A stretch of DNA of 64,000 bases from Mediterranea massiliensis. GTDB taxonomy: Bacteria > Bacteroidota > Bacteroidia > Bacteroidales > Bacteroidaceae. Location: the NCBI RefSeq assembly GCF_900128475.1, contig NZ_LT635835.1, positions 184,899-248,898 on the forward strand, read 5' to 3'. The position numbers and the translations under genes were made by a program. Below the pieces are notes generated by a model. That model was not told the origin of the DNA, did no database searches, and saw only the letters and a program-made list of their open reading frames with translations. This document shows, one piece after another, positions 1 through 8,125 of this stretch (positions within the stretch are counted from its first letter, which is position 1; each line of letters begins with the position of its first letter).

Positions 1-1375
1 CGATGGCAGCCGGGTAGAGGCGTTGCGGGTCGAAGAACGTGGCACAGCTGTTCACCAGGTGCTTCCCGTCGGGCTTGACGCGTCCTTTGAAGACGGTGTG
101 TCCGTTGACCGTCAGCGTGACGGACTTGCTCAGATCCACCAGTTCGGGGCAGAGGTAGACGGTCACCTTGCCCTGGCGGGCCGGTATATAGGTCTTGTTG
201 AACTTCAGTTCGATGCCCCATTGGGGATCGGTTTCCGTGGTATGGTAGGTCACCTCGTCCACTTTCAGGGAGATGTTGTTGCCCTCGATGTCCAGTTCAT
301 AGCGGGTACGGGTCTGCCTGTCGGCGTTCGGACGCTCGTCCACCTGCAGGTTATGGAAGCCCTTGCGGTAGCGCCCGTCCATTTCGAAGTCTTCCCAGAC
401 GAAATGCTTGGGATAGGGATTGCGGACGTATTGTTTCAACCAGGGAGTGGTAGGGGCGTAGTCGATGTGGTGTCCGCGGTCCGGAATCAGTTCTATCCAG
501 TGGGTATAGCGGTCGGGATATAAACGTTGCAGGCTGTCGAGCGCAGCGGCTGTATAGCCGGTGAGGCGGTCGCGGTAGAAGCCTTTGTCTTCGGCACCCG
601 TACGGAGCGAGAAGGCCGTATTTCCCAGGTTTTCAGCCGGAGCGTTCTTCAGGGGTTCACCTCCTGCCATTGGTCCTGCAGCCGCCCAGTAGTCGGCATA
701 GAACGAGGCCAGACGCTGGCTGCCATAGCCGCCTTCCGAGATACCGAAAACGTAGATGCGATTGGGATGGACGCTGTCCGACAGCAGGGCCTGCCGCAGG
801 AGCTTCTCCCACGCATATTGTTTGGAACGCTGGTACCAGCGGTAGTAGGCGCCTTCGTTGGGTATCTGCGGAATGAAGTAGAGGGAGGGAGCATCGTCGA
901 AGCGGCTGCAGATCTTCAGTCCGGTGGCCCATTCCTGAGCCCGCGGACCGGAACCGTGGAGGTAGAGGAAGAGGGGCAGGCCTTCGGTCGGAGCGGGGCT
1001 TCCGATTGCTTCCTTCCGGCCCCAGTAGAAGTTCAATACGGCGTTCGGTTCCAGCTCTTCGGGCAGGTTCCAGTGGCCGGCAGACTGTTCGGAGAGCGGA
1101 GCAGGGGCGGGCAGCTTCTCTTCTTCATAGGCTTCGTTGGCCTCTTTCCACAGTTGCCAGACGGCTTCGCGAGCGGCATCCACGTCTTTCAGCTTCAGGC
1201 GGACGGAGGTGTCGAACGTCTTCTCGTCTCCCGCCAGGCGGGCAGTGAAGAAAGCGGTGATGCCGGTCCGGCTTTTCTCGTTCAAAAGTTGGTTCTTTTG
1301 GGGAGTGGCGGCCTGTGCGGCCAGGCTGCCGGCCATTCCGGCCAGCAGCGCGTATGTGCAGAGAGTGCGCTTCAT
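1..1375 (-). CDS. Secreted alpha/beta-hydrolase (putative esterase), 5' part only
   Basis: The reading frame starts at an ATG at 1375 and is still open at the window edge, so about 458 residues are visible and the C-terminus is missing. It opens with a signal peptide (MKRTLCTYALLAGMAGSLAAQA). A serine-hydrolase elbow, G-I-S-E-G, lies at residues 211-215 with the likely nucleophile at Ser213. A later GHH (His302-His303) could supply the catalytic histidine. Upstream of the elbow, FLYLHGSGPRAQEW resembles an oxyanion-hole HGSG segment. These features fit the dienelactone hydrolase/PHB-depolymerase-like esterases; the substrate is not evident. After about residue 380 the sequence turns beta-rich, perhaps an accessory sandwich domain. 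It is divergent from the padR gene. The fold is fairly secure, the activity is not. Confidence 0.75.
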   Translation of the reverse strand, partial: MKRTLCTYALLAGMAGSLAAQAATPQKNQLLNEKSRTGITAFFTARLAGDEKTFDTSVRLKLKDVDAAREAVWQLWKEANEAYEEEKLPAPAPLSEQSAGHWNLPEELEPNAVLNFYWGRKEAIGSPAPTEGLPLFLYLHGSGPRAQEWATGLKICSRFDDAPSLYFIPQIPNEGAYYRWYQRSKQYAWEKLLRQALLSDSVHPNRIYVFGISEGGYGSQRLASFYADYWAAAGPMAGGEPLKNAPAENLGNTAFSLRTGAEDKGFYRDRLTGYTAAALDSLQRLYPDRYTHWIELIPDRGHHIDYAPTTPWLKQYVRNPYPKHFVWEDFEMDGRYRKGFHNLQVDERPNADRQTRTRYELDIEGNNISLKVDEVTYHTTETDPQWGIELKFNKTYIPARQGKVTVYLCPELVDLSKSVTLTVNGHTVFKGRVKPDGKHLVNSCATFFDPQRLYPAAI

Positions 1376-1525
1376 GTTTTCGGTATTATTTGTTTCAGTT
1401 TAAAATCTTCGCAAGTTATCAAGTTTTTCTGGAATCTGCAAACCGGTACCCTTAAAAGATGTGTCCCCGTCCTGGCTTCATGCGTCTTTCTTCCTCTTTG
1501 AAATGTTAACGTGGTATAAAATATA

Positions 1526-1566
1526 GTATTATGTAATACAAGGTACCTATATAATACATATATTTG
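1526..1566 (+). promoter_or_regulatory. padR promoter with possible operator repeats
   Basis: TATATTTG at 1559-1566 matches the Bacteroides -7 box TAnnTTTG and lies 40 nt before the padR start. I see no good -33 TTG. Just upstream is an inverted repeat, GTATTA/TAATAC (1526-1531 and 1534-1539, 2-nt spacer). TAATACA also occurs twice as a direct repeat (1534-1540 and 1552-1558), overlapping the -7 region. PadR-type repressors commonly autoregulate through AT-rich dyads of this size, so this is a reasonable operator candidate. That role is inferred. Confidence 0.45.
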
Positions 1567-1605
1567 TGCCATACAAAATAATCAAGAGAACCAATCGTTT
1601 GAGAT

Positions 1606-1941
1606 ATGAATGTAGACAACGTAAAATCGCAGATGCGCAAGGGGATGCTGGAATACTGCATCATGCTGTTGCTGCACAGGGAGCCGTCCTATGCTTCGGA
1701 CATCATCCAGAAGCTGAAGCAGGCCCGGCTGATTGTGGTGGAGGGGACCCTCTATCCGCTGCTGACCCGCCTGAAGAACGACGACCTGCTGGGGTATGAA
1801 TGGATTGAGTCGACACAGGGACCGCCCCGGAAATATTACCGGCTCACTCCGAAAGGAGAAGGCTTCCTGCAGGAACTGGAAACGGCCTGGCGGGAATTGA
1901 ACGAAACGGTGGAGCACATCCGCCGGAACGGGACGGAATAA
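1606..1941 (+). CDS. PadR-family transcriptional regulator
   Basis: A 111-residue protein with the PadR winged-helix layout. The N-terminal helix holds MRKGMLEYCIMLLLHREPSY. The recognition segment follows (ASDIIQKLKQARLIVVEGTLY), then the wing PLLTRLKNDDLLGYEW and G-P-P-R-K-Y-Y-R-L-T-P-K-G, a hallmark of the family. A short C-terminal helix would serve for dimerisation. Proteins of this length are typical stand-alone PadR regulators that repress a neighbouring gene and themselves. The next gene, 36 bp downstream, encodes a PspC-domain membrane protein, a pairing common in Bacteroidales, so this regulator probably controls that two-gene unit. The inducer is unknown. Confidence 0.92.
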   Translation: MNVDNVKSQMRKGMLEYCIMLLLHREPSYASDIIQKLKQARLIVVEGTLYPLLTRLKNDDLLGYEWIESTQGPPRKYYRLTPKGEGFLQELETAWRELNETVEHIRRNGTE

Positions 1942-1977
1942 CAATGGATTCATGCAAATTAAAAAAAGAACATAACA

Positions 1978-3084
1978 ATGAAAAAGACACTGACTGTAAA
2001 CTTGGGCGGAACGGTATTCAACATTGACGAAGATGCCTACCGCCTGCTGGACAACTATCTGATGAACCTGAAGGCGCACTTCCGCAAGGAAGCGGGAGCC
2101 GACGAAATAGTGGACGACATCGAACGCCGCATCTCCGAACTGCTGGCCGAGAAGCTGGACGGCAACCGGCAGGTGATTACCCTGGCCGATGTGGAAGGGG
2201 TGATAGCCCGTATGGGCAAGCCCGAAGAGATGGACGATGCCGACCGTGGCTCGGAGCAGCGTGCGGGAGAAGGTTACGGACCCGGCTCGTGGACACGCAG
2301 CAAAGAAACGGTGAAGGTACGCCGCAGGCTTTTCCGGGACCCCGACAACAAGGTGCTGGGCGGTGTGTGCAGCGGCCTGGCTGCCTATCTGGGTTGGGAC
2401 ACGACGCTGGTGCGTCTGCTGCTGTTTGTCATTCTGATTTTCGGATATGGCACGTTGATTCCGATCTATATCGTCTGCTGGATCATCATTCCCGAAGCCC
2501 GTACGGCAGCCGAGAAGCTGAGCATGCACGGCGAGGCGGTGACGGTGGAGAACATCGGCAAGACGGTGACCGGTGGCTTTGAGCGGATGGCCGACGGCGT
2601 GAACAGCTACATGCGTTCCGACAAGCCCCGCACCCTGTTGCAGCGCATTGGCGACGGACTGGTGACGCTGGCCGGATGTATTTTGAAGGCGGGTCTGATC
2701 ATCTTGCTGATTGTATGCGCTCCGGTGCTGTTTGCCCTGGGCATCGCGTTCGTGGCCTTGCTGTTTGCGGCCATTACGGTGGCTGTAGAAGGAGGAGATG
2801 CCCTCTTCTCGCTCTTCCCCACGATGGACATCGTATTGCCGACTTCGCCGATTGCGGCCATTGTGATGTACATTGCCGGCATCCTGTTGGTAGCCATTCC
2901 GCTCTTCAGCCTGCTGCACACCCTGTTCCGCAACCTGCTGAAGTGGCAGCCCATGTCGGGCGGGTTGAAGTGGACCTTGCTGATACTGTGGCTGGTCAGT
3001 GCGGTGGTGTTTGCCCTGTGCTTCACGTGGGGCGGCTTCTCCTTCCCCGATTTCTATCTGGGACGTGAATACATGTCGGTGTGA
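1978..3084 (+). CDS. PspC-domain membrane protein
   Basis: A 368-residue protein in the same unit as the PadR gene. Residues 1-90 form a soluble helical region (MKKTLTVNLGGTVFNIDEDA...). Residues about 115-175 are a PspC domain with LFRDPDNKVLGGVCSGLAAY followed by two hydrophobic segments. Several further membrane spans follow between about 230 and 355. PspC domains are linked to envelope-stress sensing (phage-shock type) in other bacteria. In Bacteroidota this long form is usually cotranscribed with padR. The bidirectional terminator just downstream ends the transcript. The domain call is secure; the function in this phylum is inferred. Confidence 0.88.
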   Translation: MKKTLTVNLGGTVFNIDEDAYRLLDNYLMNLKAHFRKEAGADEIVDDIERRISELLAEKLDGNRQVITLADVEGVIARMGKPEEMDDADRGSEQRAGEGYGPGSWTRSKETVKVRRRLFRDPDNKVLGGVCSGLAAYLGWDTTLVRLLLFVILIFGYGTLIPIYIVCWIIIPEARTAAEKLSMHGEAVTVENIGKTVTGGFERMADGVNSYMRSDKPRTLLQRIGDGLVTLAGCILKAGLIILLIVCAPVLFALGIAFVALLFAAITVAVEGGDALFSLFPTMDIVLPTSPIAAIVMYIAGILLVAIPLFSLLHTLFRNLLKWQPMSGGLKWTLLILWLVSAVVFALCFTWGGFSFPDFYLGREYMSV

Positions 3085-3100
3085 CAACCGCGTTTATAGG

Positions 3101-3140
3101 TACAAAAAAAGAGGCATCTTCCGGTGCCTCTTTTTTTGTA
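3101..3140. terminator. Bidirectional rho-independent terminator
   Basis: A GAGGCA/TGCCTC stem with an 8-nt loop is flanked by AAAAAAA on the left and TTTTTTT on the right. It can therefore terminate both the rightward PspC gene and the leftward S9 peptidase gene, whose stop codons lie 17 bp and 13 bp away. Confidence 0.9.
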
Positions 3141-3152
3141 CATTGCTGTTAT

Positions 3153-5267
3153 TTATTTCTTCAGCCACTTGTCCAGCCACTCGAAGAAGACGCGCTGCCA
3201 CAGCACGCCGTTCTGGGGTTTCAGCACCCAGTGGTTCTCGTCGGGATAGATCAGCAGTTCGGCCGGTACGCCACGCATCTTGGCGGCATCGAAGGCGGCC
3301 ATGGCCTGGTTGGCCAGGATGCGGTAGTCCTTCTCGCCGTGGATGCAGAGAATGGGGGTGTCCCATTTGTCCACGAACTTGTGCGGCGAGTTGGCAAAGG
3401 TACGTTGGGCCGTGGCATTGTCCTTTTCCCAGTAGGCACCGCCCATGTCCCAGTTGGCAAACCATTTTTCTTCCGTTTCCAGGTATTGCATCTCCATGTT
3501 GAAGATGCCGTCGTGGGCGATGAACGCCTTGAAACGCTTGTTGTGGTGTCCGGCCAGCCAGTAGACGGAGAAACCTCCGAAGCTGGCGCCTACGCAGCCC
3601 AGGCGGTCCTTGTCAACAAACGGTTCCTTGGTCATTTCGTCGATGGCCGTAAAGTAGTCTTTCATGCACTGGCCTCCGTAGTCGCCGCTGATGGCTTCGT
3701 TCCATTCCACTCCGAAGCCCGGCAGGCCGCGGCGGTTGGGAGCCACGATGATGTAGTCGTTGGCTGCCATAATCTGGAAGTTCCAGCGGTAGCTCCAGAA
3801 CTGGCTGACGGGACTCTGCGGGCCTCCTTCGCAGAAGAGCAGGGTAGGATATTTCTTGTTGGGATCGAACTGGGGCGGATAGATGACCCACGTCAGCATC
3901 TGCTTGCCGTCGGTGGTCGTCATCCAGCGTCCTTCCACGCGGCCCATGTCGAGCTGGTCGTAGATGTGCTGGTTCTCGTGGGTGAGCTGGACAGCCCGGG
4001 CGAAGGCTTCGCCCTGACGGGTCTTGTCTACGGCATAGATTTCGTCGCCCATGCTCATGGAGTGGCGGGTGGTCATCAGCTTGTCGCCGCAGAGGGCGAT
4101 GGAGCCGTAGTCGTGCATGCCTTCGGTGAGCTGTACCACCTGTTCGGGCTGGTTGAGGGCGATGTAATAAATCTGTTCTTCACCGTGCCAGACGCCCAGG
4201 AAGTAGAGCCCCTGCGAGTCGTCGTTCCACACGAAAGAGTCGACGTTCGAGGGGTAGGCCTTGCTGAGGAATTTCTTCTCGCCTGTCTGGCGGTCCAGGA
4301 TGAACAGACGGTTCCAGTCGGACTCGTAGCCGTCGCGCTCCATGCTCTGCCAGGCGATGTAGCGGCCGTCGGGCGAGTACTGGGGATTGGTGTCATATCC
4401 CATGTTTCCTTCGGTGATGTTGCGCGTCTGCTTGCCGGCCAGGTCGTAGATGTAGATGTCCGAGTTGGTGGAGACGGCGTAGTCCAAGCCGGTCTTCTTG
4501 CGGCAGGTGTAGGCCACCTCCTTGCTGTCGGGGCTCCAGGCCAGCTGCTCGATGCCTCCCCAGGGCTTCATGGGGCTTTCGTAGGGCTCGCCCTCGAGGA
4601 TGTCCTTCACGTTGCTGATGGCCGAGCCGTCAAAGTCGGCTACAAACGGGTGGGGGGCAGTGGTCACCCATTCGTCCCAATGCTTGTACATCAGGTCGGT
4701 GACGATGATGCCCGACGCCTTGTCCAGGTCGGGATATTTGTCCTGCGTGCTCTGCACGGTTTTCACTTGGGCGATGAAGAGCAGCTTTTGGCCGTCGGGG
4801 CTGAAGGAGAAGCCTTCGATGTCACCGTCGTAGTCGGTAATCCGTCGTCGGTCTGTGCCGTCGGGGTTCATCTCCCACACCTGGCTGCTGCCGCTTTCGC
4901 TGCTCAGGTAGGCCAGCTTCTTGCCGTTCTTTATCCAGGCGGGCTGGCCTTCGTGCCACGTCGTGCGGGTGATTTGCTCGTTGGCGCTGCCGTTGGCGTT
5001 CATCACGAAGAGTTCGGTGTTGCTCTTGTTCTGGGGAACGCTGTAGTAGGTCACCGTGTAGGCCACCTGCTTGCCGTCGGGCGAGGGCGTTACACTGCCG
5101 ATGCGTCCCATGGCCCACAGGGCTTCGGGCGTCATGCGGCGGTTCTCGATGCGGATGTCCGACCGTCCGATCAGGTCGGCGTCGTCCTGTTTCGTGGCTT
5201 CGGACGAGCTGCCGCACGAAGCCATCGTCATGACTGCTGACATAAGTAAAAGGTTGGATGGTTTCAT
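3153..5267 (-). CDS. S9-family prolyl oligopeptidase-like lipoprotein
   Basis: A 704-residue protein starting with a lipoprotein signal (lipobox M-A-S-C, Cys18). The first half contains WD40-like/TolB-type beta-propeller repeats such as SPDGKQVAYTVTYY, FSPDGQKLLFIAQ and SPDGRYIAWQS. The C-terminal third is an alpha/beta-hydrolase: nucleophile Ser562 in G-A-S-F-G-G, Asp647 in HGEKDYRI and His679 in ENHWVLKP. The triad is therefore complete. This architecture matches acylaminoacyl-peptidase/DPP-type S9 enzymes acting on oligopeptides, here probably in the periplasm or attached to a membrane. It has its own -7 box and shares the terminator at 3101-3140 with the PspC gene. Confidence 0.93.
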   Translation of the reverse strand: MKPSNLLLMSAVMTMASCGSSSEATKQDDADLIGRSDIRIENRRMTPEALWAMGRIGSVTPSPDGKQVAYTVTYYSVPQNKSNTELFVMNANGSANEQITRTTWHEGQPAWIKNGKKLAYLSSESGSSQVWEMNPDGTDRRRITDYDGDIEGFSFSPDGQKLLFIAQVKTVQSTQDKYPDLDKASGIIVTDLMYKHWDEWVTTAPHPFVADFDGSAISNVKDILEGEPYESPMKPWGGIEQLAWSPDSKEVAYTCRKKTGLDYAVSTNSDIYIYDLAGKQTRNITEGNMGYDTNPQYSPDGRYIAWQSMERDGYESDWNRLFILDRQTGEKKFLSKAYPSNVDSFVWNDDSQGLYFLGVWHGEEQIYYIALNQPEQVVQLTEGMHDYGSIALCGDKLMTTRHSMSMGDEIYAVDKTRQGEAFARAVQLTHENQHIYDQLDMGRVEGRWMTTTDGKQMLTWVIYPPQFDPNKKYPTLLFCEGGPQSPVSQFWSYRWNFQIMAANDYIIVAPNRRGLPGFGVEWNEAISGDYGGQCMKDYFTAIDEMTKEPFVDKDRLGCVGASFGGFSVYWLAGHHNKRFKAFIAHDGIFNMEMQYLETEEKWFANWDMGGAYWEKDNATAQRTFANSPHKFVDKWDTPILCIHGEKDYRILANQAMAAFDAAKMRGVPAELLIYPDENHWVLKPQNGVLWQRVFFEWLDKWLKK

Positions 5268-5298
5268 ATCAATGTTTTTTCAGTTGATTGTCTTCCTG

Positions 5299-5306
5299 CA
5301 AAGGTA
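5299..5306 (-). promoter_or_regulatory. -7 box for the S9 peptidase gene
   Basis: TACCTTTG on the minus strand matches the Bacteroides -7 consensus and lies 31 nt upstream of the ATG. No clear -33 TTG is seen at the right distance. It suggests the peptidase is transcribed separately from the upstream LytTR gene. Confidence 0.55.
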
Positions 5307-5344
5307 GGCATTCGTCCCGAAATAACATTGCTTTCCGCCAATAA

Positions 5345-6103
5345 TTAGAACCATTCCCTGAAAGCCGGTACGCGGGCCTTGCTGATGAGGACCTTTTCTG
5401 TGGTGGGGGGAGTGAGTTGCAGCACCATGCGTCCGCCGAACCACAGGCTTGCGCCGGTGACGGCTTTGTGGGCCACGATGTACTGGCGGTTGGCCCGGAA
5501 GAACTGGCGGGGATTGAGCAGCTCGGCCAGTTCGTCGAGCGTCTGCTGGAAGTCGTAGGTCTCGGCCGAGCGGGTGACGGCCTTGACCGCCCCTCCGTCG
5601 ATGTAGAAATAGCTGATCTGGTCCACGCTGACGGGAACGAAGCGGTCGCCCTTCACCGGTACCAGGAAATGCGTCTTGTAGCTTTCTTCCCGTTTCAGGG
5701 CCTGCATCAGGGCCTGCAGGTCGGTGGCCGGCTGGCGGGCACCGGTGCCTCCAAGCATGTTCAGCTTGTCGATGGCCTTCTGCAGGTCCTCGCTGCTGAT
5801 GGGTTTCAGCAGATAGGCGATGCTGTTCACGCGGAAGGCTTGGAGGGCGTATTCGTCGTAGGCGGTAGTGAAGATGATGGGGCAGGTGATGTCCGTCTGT
5901 TCGAAGATGCCGAAGGCCGAGCCGTCGGCCAGGTGGATGTCCATGAAGACCAGTTCGGGCATGGGGTGGGAGGCAAACCATTCCACTGTGCCGGTCACGC
6001 TGTCCGTCTCGCCTACGATGTCGAAGTCGGCGTCCACTTCCTTCATGGCCGCCTTCAGGTTGCGGAGGGCGGCCTTTTCGTCTTCTATAATCAGGGTTTT
6101 CAT
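5345..6103 (-). CDS. LytTR-family response regulator
   Basis: A 252-residue protein. The receiver domain spans residues 1-120, with acidic pair E7-D8, phosphoacceptor Asp55 in LVFMDIHLADG, and T-A-Y-D-E plus a conserved Lys in LLKPIS. The C-terminal LytTR DNA-binding domain covers about residues 145-252, with YFYIDGGAVKAVTRS and the ending ISKARVPAFREWF. The start overlaps the end of the kinase gene by 4 bp, so the two are translationally coupled. In Bacteroidota such pairs usually regulate a neighbouring transport or envelope locus, here plausibly the efflux genes in the same operon. Confidence 0.93.
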   Translation of the reverse strand: MKTLIIEDEKAALRNLKAAMKEVDADFDIVGETDSVTGTVEWFASHPMPELVFMDIHLADGSAFGIFEQTDITCPIIFTTAYDEYALQAFRVNSIAYLLKPISSEDLQKAIDKLNMLGGTGARQPATDLQALMQALKREESYKTHFLVPVKGDRFVPVSVDQISYFYIDGGAVKAVTRSAETYDFQQTLDELAELLNPRQFFRANRQYIVAHKAVTGASLWFGGRMVLQLTPPTTEKVLISKARVPAFREWF

Positions 6104-7143
6104 ATCAGCGGCAAGGTTACTTTAAAGTCTTTTTCATTTTCTTCGATGGTGATGTCCTGGCCGAAGAGCAGGCGGTAGCGTTTGGACAGGTTGGCCAGTC
6201 CGATGCAGGTACTGCTGCTGTCCGTCAGCTTGGGCTGGATGCGGTTGCTGACACAGAGTGCGTTGCCTTCGGCATGGATGCGGATGGTCAGCGGGTTCCG
6301 GTTGCTGATTTCGTTGTGCTTCACCGCGTTCTCCACCAGCATCTGTACCGCCATCGGGGGCACTTGCCGCCGCATCAGTTCCTGCGGTAGATCGATGTCG
6401 AAGTTCAGGTTGTCTTCGTAGCGCATCTGCAGCAGGTAGATGTACGAGCGTACAAAGCTCATCTCCTCGTTCAGCGATACCGTGTGCGACAGGTTGTCGT
6501 GCAGCGTGTAGCGCATCACCCGCGACAGTTCCTGCAGGTAGTTCTGCGCTTTCTCGGGCGACTCGCGTATGAGGGAGTACAGCGTGTTGAGCGAGTTGAA
6601 GAGCATGTGCGGGTTGAGCTGGCTTTTCAGGGCTTCGTACTGGTTGACCAGGTTTTCCGAGCGCAGCTGTTCGTTCTCGAGCAGCACCCGCCGGCTGCGC
6701 TGGTTCTGGTGGTCCAGGTAGCAGGTGCCGGTGACGATGCAGGCCATCAGGATGTCGCGCAGCGGATGCAGGTAGTGGTGCAGGGTGGCGGTAATGGCTG
6801 GCACGTCGCAGTGCTGGTGCAGGAAGACAAAGCCCTTGCCCAGCAGGTTGCAGACGACCAGTGTCACCACGAAAGTCAGCGCTACCCTTTTCCAGCGCAG
6901 TTCCGTTGCCGGATTGTCCGGCAGCATCATCCGGATGTTCAGGAAGAACAGCAGGAGGACGGAGAGATAGGTGAACAGGATTTCATAGCTGACGTTGGCC
7001 CAGTGCACGTCCGGGAACAGACGGCTGCCCGCCACGGGGTCGGACAGCGCAATCAGTTCGGGCAGGTGCATGAGGAACGCCACCAGAACGGCGATGGCGT
7101 TCATCATCAGCAGAAATCTTTTATGGACGTGAAACAACTTCAT
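6100..7143 (-). CDS. LytS/YehU-type sensor histidine kinase
   Basis: A 347-residue protein with four likely membrane spans in the first 140 residues, then a short coiled coil (ENEQLRSENLVNQYEALKSQ). The His_kinase domain follows, with phosphoacceptor His179 in QLNPHMLFNSLNTLYSLI. The HATPase region holds an N-box, AVQMLVENAVKHNEI, and a short G-box, SSSTCIGLANLSKRYRLLFG. It has no separate extracellular sensor domain, so the signal is probably sensed within the membrane. It starts 9 bp after the adaptor gene stop and overlaps the response regulator, which places it in the efflux operon. Confidence 0.93.
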   Translation of the reverse strand: MKLFHVHKRFLLMMNAIAVLVAFLMHLPELIALSDPVAGSRLFPDVHWANVSYEILFTYLSVLLLFFLNIRMMLPDNPATELRWKRVALTFVVTLVVCNLLGKGFVFLHQHCDVPAITATLHHYLHPLRDILMACIVTGTCYLDHQNQRSRRVLLENEQLRSENLVNQYEALKSQLNPHMLFNSLNTLYSLIRESPEKAQNYLQELSRVMRYTLHDNLSHTVSLNEEMSFVRSYIYLLQMRYEDNLNFDIDLPQELMRRQVPPMAVQMLVENAVKHNEISNRNPLTIRIHAEGNALCVSNRIQPKLTDSSSTCIGLANLSKRYRLLFGQDITIEENEKDFKVTLPLI

Positions 7144-7152
7144 GCGGCAAAG

Positions 7153-8079
7153 TTAGTGTTTTTTATCCGTAATCTTGGCAGATACATACATTCCCGGCCG
7201 GAAATCGGGGCAAGCCTGGGTGATGCGGGCATAGACCTTGATGGAGCGGTTCACGTTGTCCACCATCTGGTCTACCGACACCAGTTCGGCCGTGAAGGTA
7301 GTGTCGTCCATGCCGTTGACCTTGAACGAGAAGCGGCTTCCCGGTTTCAGCTTGTCCAGGTCCTTCTCGTAGGCCGTCAGTTGCAGCATGGGCGTACTCT
7401 TGTCGATGACGTCGCAGACGGGTTCGCCTGCCGCAAAATACTTGCCGGCGTTGATGTCCATGTTGGTCACGTAGCCGTTGCGCGGAGAGCGTACTTCCAG
7501 ATAGGTACGGATGCCTTTTTGCATCAGGCTTTCCGTGTCGGTACCCAGCAGGGCCAGCTGGGCGGCGGCAGCCTCCATGCGGCTTTTCATGGACAGGTAG
7601 TCGGCCTTGCTCTGTTGCAGGCGTTTCAGCGAGGCCGATTCGCCGGAAACCAGCTTCTGCTGGCGTTCGTATTCCGTTTTCAGGTATTCGGTCTGGGCGG
7701 CGGCATCGAGGTAGGACTGCTGGAGCTCGATGAAGGCCGGATTGGCCAGGGTCAGGATGACTTCACCCTTGCGGACGTATTCGCCGGGCAGGATGCGGAT
7801 GTCCTGTACAGAGCCGCCCATGCTCAGGGTGACGGTGACGTGGCTTTGGGGCGGCATCATGATGACGCCGTTGAACGAAGGCGGGTTGGCCACGTTCGTA
7901 GCTCCGCTTATGCCGTCTACTTCGGGCGTCTGTGTGCTGTCGGCCTCGGCCTGTACGGCTGTCTCCGCCGTGTCGGCCGCGGTTGTCTGCTGGCCCGAGG
8001 GATTTGAACACGATGCCGCCAGCACGGCCAGCATCAGGTAAATCATGCGTTGTTTCATCAGGTTCATTCTATTAGTCAT
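7153..8079 (-). CDS. RND efflux periplasmic adaptor (membrane fusion lipoprotein)
   Basis: A 308-residue protein with a lipoprotein signal (L-A-A-S-C), placing it on the periplasmic side of a membrane. The biotinyl-lipoyl half-motifs (VRKGEVILTLANPAFIELQQ) and (VRSPRNGYVTNMDINAGKYF) flank a coiled-coil hairpin of about 75 residues. A beta-barrel follows (LKPGSRFSFKVNGMDDTTF) and a membrane-proximal end (FRPGMYVSAKI). It matches CusB/CzcB-type adaptors. It lies 46 bp after the RND gene and would link the inner-membrane pump to the TolC-like channel. The first of three in-frame ATGs (8079, 8067, 8058) is used; the lipobox fits all three. Confidence 0.9.
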   Translation of the reverse strand: MTNRMNLMKQRMIYLMLAVLAASCSNPSGQQTTAADTAETAVQAEADSTQTPEVDGISGATNVANPPSFNGVIMMPPQSHVTVTLSMGGSVQDIRILPGEYVRKGEVILTLANPAFIELQQSYLDAAAQTEYLKTEYERQQKLVSGESASLKRLQQSKADYLSMKSRMEAAAAQLALLGTDTESLMQKGIRTYLEVRSPRNGYVTNMDINAGKYFAAGEPVCDVIDKSTPMLQLTAYEKDLDKLKPGSRFSFKVNGMDDTTFTAELVSVDQMVDNVNRSIKVYARITQACPDFRPGMYVSAKITDKKH

Positions 8080-8125
8080 ATTTCTTGTTGTTTTTTTATG
8101 GGCAAATTAGTATGTCTGGGTTTGT

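Noticed and set aside
7148..7155. TAACTTTG on the minus strand just before the histidine kinase gene, a possible promoter for a leaderless transcript
   Set aside because: It overlaps the adaptor stop codon and would start transcription at or inside the ATG; no -33 box. Cotranscription with the efflux genes is simpler.
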